A stretch of 19,433 nucleotides of DNA. Source: JBBQSF01 sp038214085. GTDB lineage: Bacteria; Bacteroidota; Bacteroidia; Bacteroidales; CG2-30-32-10. A program made the translations under genes and the position numbers. The notes beneath the pieces are model-generated. The model saw nothing but the letters and a program-made list of their open reading frames with translations. It ran no database searches and was not told the DNA's origin. This document shows, one piece after another, positions 15,937 to 19,433 of this stretch (its first letter is position 1; each line of letters starts with the position of its first letter). Location: the NCBI GenBank assembly GCA_038214085.1, contig JBBQSF010000056.1, forward strand, positions 1 through 19,433, read 5' to 3'.

Positions 15937-16929
15937 ATGGATAAAATTTTAGTTACAGGAGGCGCCGGTATGATCGGCTCCAATTTGGTTAAAGAATTAA
16001 TCAAAAAAGGAAATAACGTAAAAGTTGTTGATAATTTATGGAGAGGCAAACTTGAAAATTTAAATGACGACACTGGAAGCCCAGTTATAGATATTGAAAA
16101 GTATTTTTTTAAAAGAGATCTTTCTGTTCCGGGCGCATGTGATGATTTATTGAATGATGTGGATTACGTGTATCATCTTGCAGACATTGTTGCGGGAATT
16201 GATTATGTATTTAATAATCAAGGAAGTATTTTCAGGCAAAACAATTTGATAAACTCAAATGTAATCACATCTGTCAGAAATTTTGGTAAAGATATTAAAG
16301 GATTCATATACGTGGGAACGGCATGCAGTTTTCCTTTAACAAGACAAAACTCTCTTGATGTAATACCGCTAAAGGAAGAAGAATTATACCCTGCAATGCC
16401 TGAGTCAGCCTACGGCTGGAGTAAACTTATGGGGCAATATGAAACTGAATTATTGGAAAAGGAAACAGGAATTCCAACTTGTACGCTTATGTTTCATAAT
16501 GTTTATGGGTCTCCTTGCGATTTTGGCGAACGAAGCCAGGTTATTCCAGCCTTAATCAGGAAAGCAATTAATTATCCGGAAGAACCATTTAATGTTTGGG
16601 GAAGCGGTGAGCAAGGACGAGCTTTTATACATGTGGATGATGTAGTAAACGGTCTAATGTTAGCCTTAGAGAAAGGATGGAATCATGGTCACATTCAATT
16701 AGGGCCTTCTGTTTGCACATCAATAAAAGAAATTGCAGAAAGTATAGTCAAGATTTCCGGCAAAGACATTAAAGTGTTTTACGATACGTCAAAACCAGAA
16801 GGCGATAAAGCCAGAAGTGCCGATTATTCAAAAGCTAAATCAATTTTAGGTTGGGAGCCCAGCGTTTCGCTTTCAGATGGATTGAAGCAACAATATGATT
16901 GGATTAAAAATCAACTTGCAGCTAAATAA
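15937..16929 (+). CDS. SDR nucleotide-sugar epimerase, GDP-mannose 3,5-epimerase-like
   Basis: This 330-residue extended SDR has the nucleotide-binding GGAGMIGSN at 8-16 and Y159/K163 in AYGWSK. Aligned by hand from memory it resembles GDP-mannose 3,5-epimerase: GTACSFP places C130 where GME has its catalytic cysteine, and FHNVYG, FNVWGSGEQGRAF, PEGDKARSADYSKAKSILGW and the WIK end also match. However, the second catalytic residue of plant GME, a lysine in EKAPAAF, appears to be glutamine (RSQVIPALIRKA). It may therefore be a relative that acts on another GDP- or UDP-sugar. The gene lies 27 bp before the GT26 gene and two genes before gmd, which fits a GDP-mannose-derived branch. The general SDR assignment is firm; the substrate is not. 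Confidence 0.75.
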   Translation: MDKILVTGGAGMIGSNLVKELIKKGNNVKVVDNLWRGKLENLNDDTGSPVIDIEKYFFKRDLSVPGACDDLLNDVDYVYHLADIVAGIDYVFNNQGSIFRQNNLINSNVITSVRNFGKDIKGFIYVGTACSFPLTRQNSLDVIPLKEEELYPAMPESAYGWSKLMGQYETELLEKETGIPTCTLMFHNVYGSPCDFGERSQVIPALIRKAINYPEEPFNVWGSGEQGRAFIHVDDVVNGLMLALEKGWNHGHIQLGPSVCTSIKEIAESIVKISGKDIKVFYDTSKPEGDKARSADYSKAKSILGWEPSVSLSDGLKQQYDWIKNQLAAK

Positions 16930-16956
16930 GAGATTTGTTATTGAAATTCAAATACT

Positions 16957-17697
16957 TTGAAAGAATATTTTAACATAAAACTCGAATTTGACAAGGATAA
17001 GGTAGATGAAATAATTCAATCTACCATTGTTAATAAAGGGAAAGGATATGTTTGTTCTGTCGAGAGTAATAATCTAACTGTTGCAAATAAAAGTAAACAA
17101 TTTCAAGAAGTTGTGAATGGAGCATTGGTAAATATTTGTGATGGTTCCGTTCTGGCAAAAATATTAGGTATAATTCATAAAAAAACTTTTACTTCTTATG
17201 TAGGTGCAGATTTGTTTACTAAATATATCCGTTTATGCCGATACAAACAATTTTTTTTGGGCAACACCAAACCTATTCTTGATGGTTTGCGTGACAACTT
17301 ATCTAAAATTGACCCTGCTATTTTAGTTATGCCTTTTACAGAGCTTCCATTTAAAAAGGTTGAGGAGTTTGATTACGAGGGTATTGCTCAAATAATAAAT
17401 CGATATAAACCAGATATTATTTGGGTATCTTTGGGAGCGCCTAAACAAGAATTTTTCATGAACAACCTTTTGCCTCATTTAGACCAAGGAATAATGTTTG
17501 GATTTGGTGCAATATTTAATTTTAACGCTGGAATCGGGTCGGTGAAACGAGCTCCGATTTGGATGAGAAAAATGAAACTGGAATGGCTGCACCGTACTAT
17601 TGAAGAACCAAAAAAAAATATTCCGCGGTATTGGAACTTTGTTATGTTAATGCCAAAATTAATAGTATCTGAAATAAGAAAAAAAAATGGAAAATAA
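16957..17697 (+). CDS. WecG/TagA/CpsF-family (GT26) glycosyltransferase
   Basis: This 246-residue protein belongs to the GT26 family, which adds N-acetylmannosaminuronic acid, ManNAc or glucose to a polyprenyl-linked first sugar. It has the family pattern: ESNNLTVAN (36-44), CDGS with D62 as the likely catalytic base, FFLGNTKP, VSLGAPKQE (157-165), FGFGAIFNFNAG, and APIWMRKMKLEWLHR (199-213) followed by EPKKNIPRY. The start is TTG at 16957; an in-frame stop lies at 16942 and there is no ATG before the conserved region, so TTG is almost forced. The 3' end overlaps gmd by 11 bp. Proteins of this family often add the second sugar of the unit, so initiation would have to be by another enzyme, outside the window. 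Confidence 0.87.
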   Translation: MKEYFNIKLEFDKDKVDEIIQSTIVNKGKGYVCSVESNNLTVANKSKQFQEVVNGALVNICDGSVLAKILGIIHKKTFTSYVGADLFTKYIRLCRYKQFFLGNTKPILDGLRDNLSKIDPAILVMPFTELPFKKVEEFDYEGIAQIINRYKPDIIWVSLGAPKQEFFMNNLLPHLDQGIMFGFGAIFNFNAGIGSVKRAPIWMRKMKLEWLHRTIEEPKKNIPRYWNFVMLMPKLIVSEIRKKNGK

Positions 17698-18733
17698 AAC
17701 CGCTCTAATAACAGGAATCACAGGTCAGGACGGTTCCTACCTAACGGAACTTTTACTGGCAAAAGGATATACCGTTCATGGAATTATCCGACGCTCTAGT
17801 TCGTTTAATACATTTAGAATTGATCATTTATATAAAGATCAGTCTATATTAAACAAAACGCTATTTCTTCATTATGGCGACCTTACTGATTCGAGTAATT
17901 TGAATCGTATAGTGGAAAAAGTTCAACCAGATGAAATCTACAATCTTGGTGCACAAAGCCATGTGCAGGTTTCATTTGAAGTACCTGAATATACAGCTGA
18001 AGTAGATGGTATAGGCACTCTTCGTTTTTTGGACGCAATAAAGGAAACGGGGATTAAAACACGTTTCTATCAGGCGTCAACATCGGAACTTTATGGCAAA
18101 GTACAGGAAATTCCTCAGTCGGAGCGAACTCCATTTTATCCCAGAAGTCCTTATGCCGTAGCAAAACTATACTCCTATTGGATTACTGTGAATTACCGTG
18201 AAGCATATAACTTGTTTGCCAGCAACGGAATTCTTTTTAATCATGAAAGCGAACGCAGGGGGAAAACCTTTGTAACCCGCAAAATTACTGTTGCTGCATC
18301 AAAAATTATTTTGGGCCAGCAGGAAAAATTATTGCTTGGCAATTTGGATTCAAAACGCGACTGGGGATATGCACCAGAATATGTTGAAGGAATATGGCGA
18401 ATTTTACAAGCTGACAAACCTGATGATTTTGTTCTTGCAACAAACGAAACCCATACTGTTAAAGAATTTGTGGAAGAATCCTTTCGGGTTTTAGGTGATG
18501 AAATAATCTGGAAAGGAAGTGGTGTTGAAGAAGTAGGAATTTTAAAATCAACAAATAAAGAAGTCGTTGGCATTGATCCCCGTTACTTCCGCCCCACCGA
18601 AGTGGATATTTTAATTGGAAATCCAGCAAAAGCAAAAGAAAAACTTGGCTGGGAGCCAAAAACAACATTTAAAGAACTGGTGAAAATTATGGTGCTTTCT
18701 GATTTTGAAAAGGCTAAGAGGAGAGGCTGTTGA
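17687..18733 (+). CDS. gmd: GDP-mannose 4,6-dehydratase
   Basis: This 348-residue SDR converts GDP-D-mannose to GDP-4-dehydro-6-deoxy-D-mannose. The N-terminus ALITGITGQDGSYLTELL (6-23) is diagnostic, and RRSSSFNTFRIDHLY follows. T132, E134, Y156 and K160 occupy exactly the numbers of the E. coli Gmd active site. FNHESERRGKTFVTRKI is the family motif with proline replaced by glutamate. The start ATG lies inside the preceding GT26 gene (11-bp overlap). The C-terminus ends in a short KRRGC tail, and the stop TGA sits inside a TGTTGA unit in phase with a hexanucleotide array that follows. With the fcl-like gene further on it should supply GDP-L-fucose. Confidence 0.95.
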   Translation: MENKTALITGITGQDGSYLTELLLAKGYTVHGIIRRSSSFNTFRIDHLYKDQSILNKTLFLHYGDLTDSSNLNRIVEKVQPDEIYNLGAQSHVQVSFEVPEYTAEVDGIGTLRFLDAIKETGIKTRFYQASTSELYGKVQEIPQSERTPFYPRSPYAVAKLYSYWITVNYREAYNLFASNGILFNHESERRGKTFVTRKITVAASKIILGQQEKLLLGNLDSKRDWGYAPEYVEGIWRILQADKPDDFVLATNETHTVKEFVEESFRVLGDEIIWKGSGVEEVGILKSTNKEVVGIDPRYFRPTEVDILIGNPAKAKEKLGWEPKTTFKELVKIMVLSDFEKAKRRGC

Positions 18734-18799
18734 GAGCAAGGTTGAGTTTAAGGACAAGTTTGAGGTTAAGGTTAAGGTTAAGGGCGAGGGCGAGGGCGA
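18734..18799. repeat. Degenerate hexanucleotide tandem array starting at the gmd stop codon
   Basis: Eleven 6-bp units run without a break from the base after the gmd TGA: GAGCAA, GGTTGA, GTTTAA, GGACAA, GTTTGA, three GGTTAA and three GGGCGA. The common pattern is G-rich at the start and ends in A. The G runs (18764-18796) could form a G-quadruplex on the + strand. The same kind of array, only three units long, follows the stop of the next gene at 19214. Confidence 0.85.
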
Positions 18800-18825
18800 A
18801 AGTATCTTGACCTAAAAAAATATTA
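18792..18825. repeat. Left copy of the direct repeat bracketing the four-helix-bundle gene
   Basis: Positions 18792-18813 (22 bp, ending in AAGTATCTTGACCT) recur exactly at 19224-19245. Positions 18806-18825 (20 bp, including seven A) recur exactly at 19256-19275, directly before the fcl-like start codon. The left copy joins these two blocks in one piece, while the right copy has 10 extra bases between them. Confidence 0.85.
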
Positions 18826-18850
18826 GTTCGTTATGTTAAAACCATAAATC

Positions 18851-19213
18851 ATGTTTACTTCATTCACACAAATGCCGGTTTGGAAGACTGCACATAATCT
18901 ATCGGTAGAGATTTACAATTTAACAATTAAACTCCCAAGGTCTGAGGATTATGGCCTTACATCACAGATCAGACGTGCTGCAAATAGTGTCAGCGCCAAT
19001 ATAGCAGAGGGTTATGGACGAAAGACCAGTAATGACAAATCCCATTTTTATACGATGGCAAAGGGATCTGCATGCGAAACACAGAATCATCTGTTATATG
19101 GATGTAAAACCGGTTACTTCGAACAAGAAATTATCAACAGACTTATTCAGGATTACGATGAATTAATGATGGGGATAAATAAAATAATTAAAATATTAAT
19201 GAATAAAGTATAA
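18851..19213 (+). CDS. Four-helix-bundle protein (23S rRNA intervening-sequence family)
   Basis: This 120-residue protein matches the family of small four-helix-bundle proteins first known from intervening sequences in 23S rRNA and related to the Avd accessory protein of diversity-generating retroelements. The start is typical (MPVWKTAHNLSVEIYNLT within residues 8-25), followed by LTSQIRRAANSVSANIAEGYGR (about 36-57; the invariant part is SVSANIAEGYGR) and the helix with YTMAKGSACETQNHLL. It is cytosolic, with no signal or membrane segment. Its biological role is unknown. It separates gmd from the fcl-like gene, which are usually adjacent, and is bracketed by direct repeats and hexamer arrays, suggesting insertion. 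No reverse transcriptase or rRNA sequence is near it. Confidence 0.88.
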   Translation: MFTSFTQMPVWKTAHNLSVEIYNLTIKLPRSEDYGLTSQIRRAANSVSANIAEGYGRKTSNDKSHFYTMAKGSACETQNHLLYGCKTGYFEQEIINRLIQDYDELMMGINKIIKILMNKV

Positions 19214-19231
19214 GGTTGAGGTTGAGGGCGA
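19214..19231. repeat. Short hexanucleotide array after the four-helix-bundle gene
   Basis: Three units, GGTTGA, GGTTGA and GGGCGA, start at the base after the TAA stop codon at 19211-19213. They are the same unit types as the longer array after gmd and in the same order (GGTT type, then GGGCGA), followed by the same AAGTATCTTGACCT tail. Confidence 0.8.
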
Positions 19232-19275
19232 AAGTATCTTGACCTTAGTCTGGACCTTGACCTAAAAAAATATTA
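19224..19275. repeat. Right copy of the direct repeat bracketing the four-helix-bundle gene
   Basis: It contains the 22-bp block (19224-19245) and the 20-bp block (19256-19275) found at 18792-18825. Here they are separated by TTAGTCTGGA-like spacer sequence (19246-19255 region), as if a second CTTGACCT had been added. The block ends 2 bp before the fcl-like ATG. Confidence 0.85.
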
Positions 19276-19277
19276 CT

Positions 19278-19433
19278 ATGGAAAAGAGTGCTAAAATATA
19301 CATTGCCGGCCACCTGGGACTTGTTGGTTCTGCAATCTGGAAAAATTTACAGAATAAAGGATATTCCAATCTTATTGGAAAAGCCATAAATGAATTGGAT
19401 CTGATGGATTCTGCTGCTGTGTCAGCCTTTTTT
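19278..19433 (+). CDS. fcl: GDP-L-fucose synthase-like SDR, 5' part only
   Basis: The frame opens at ATG 19278 and is still open at the window end (52 codons). The N-terminus KIYIAGHLGLVGSAIWKNL followed by NELDLMDSAAVSAFF matches GDP-4-keto-6-deoxymannose 3,5-epimerase/4-reductase, which uses the Gmd product to form GDP-L-fucose. Compared with E. coli Fcl, recalled from memory, the arginines at 12 (GHRG) and 36 (RTRDEL) that contact the NADPH phosphate are replaced (GHLG and KAINEL), so cofactor use may differ. The catalytic residues lie beyond the window. Confidence 0.85.
   Translation, partial: MEKSAKIYIAGHLGLVGSAIWKNLQNKGYSNLIGKAINELDLMDSAAVSAFF

Noticed and set aside
18734..18825. CRISPR array or telomere-like structure at the hexamer repeats
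   Set aside because: Units are only 6 bp, contiguous and without spacers; there are no cas genes, and the array is internal to an operon.
18851..19213. Diversity-generating retroelement accessory protein (Avd)
   Set aside because: The protein belongs to the same four-helix-bundle superfamily, but no reverse transcriptase, template repeat or variable repeat is present in the window.

Overview
The window reads as a surface-polysaccharide (capsule or O-antigen) locus of a member of the Bacteroidota. The signs are low G+C, genes packed end to end on the + strand with almost no Shine-Dalgarno sequences, a NusG paralogue of the UpxY type at the head of the locus, a TAnnTTTG promoter element in front of it, and a four-helix-bundle (23S rRNA intervening-sequence type) gene inside the sugar cluster. 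The species cannot be named from the sequence.

Layout. 1-203 is a leader with overlapping inverted repeats and a candidate -7 element. 204-695 encodes the NusG-like antiterminator, followed by a 161-bp leader holding a strong hairpin. 857-9538 is a tightly coupled CMP-pseudaminic acid operon: pseB, pseC, a RimL-type acetyltransferase (pseH candidate), an aldo/keto reductase, an SpsF-type cytidylyltransferase, a class III aminotransferase, pseG, a second acetyltransferase and pseI. 9541-14401 is the polymer assembly block: a Wzx flippase, a GT-B-like protein with a QHG motif (candidate nonulosonic acid transferase), a Wzy polymerase and a hexapeptide acyltransferase. It contains a hairpin-rich 310-bp gap. 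After a 495-bp gap without a convincing gene, 14897-19433 holds a GT4 glycosyltransferase, a GDP-mannose 3,5-epimerase-like SDR, a WecG/TagA GT26 transferase, gmd, a four-helix-bundle gene and the 5' end of a GDP-L-fucose synthase gene cut by the window end.

How it fits together. The NusG paralogue probably lets polymerase read through the long, AT-rich operon. Pse genes make an activated nonulosonic acid; gmd and the fcl-like gene make GDP-L-fucose or a relative; the glycosyltransferases build the repeat unit, Wzx flips it and Wzy polymerises it. No polyprenyl-phosphate sugar-1-phosphate transferase of the WbaP/PglC type is in the window, so chain initiation is either by an enzyme outside it or connected with the WecG-type protein.

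The most unusual points are: (i) pseG has no ATG and appears to start at CTG, because the later TTG would remove its catalytic histidine; (ii) an aldo/keto reductase and a glutamate-1-semialdehyde-aminotransferase-like enzyme are embedded in the Pse operon, suggesting a modified nonulosonic acid; (iii) two degenerate hexanucleotide arrays each begin exactly at a stop codon, and direct repeats bracket the four-helix-bundle gene as though it had been inserted between gmd and fcl; (iv) a three-hairpin intergenic segment lies at 11123-11254. No tRNA, rRNA, CRISPR array or complete insertion sequence was seen.
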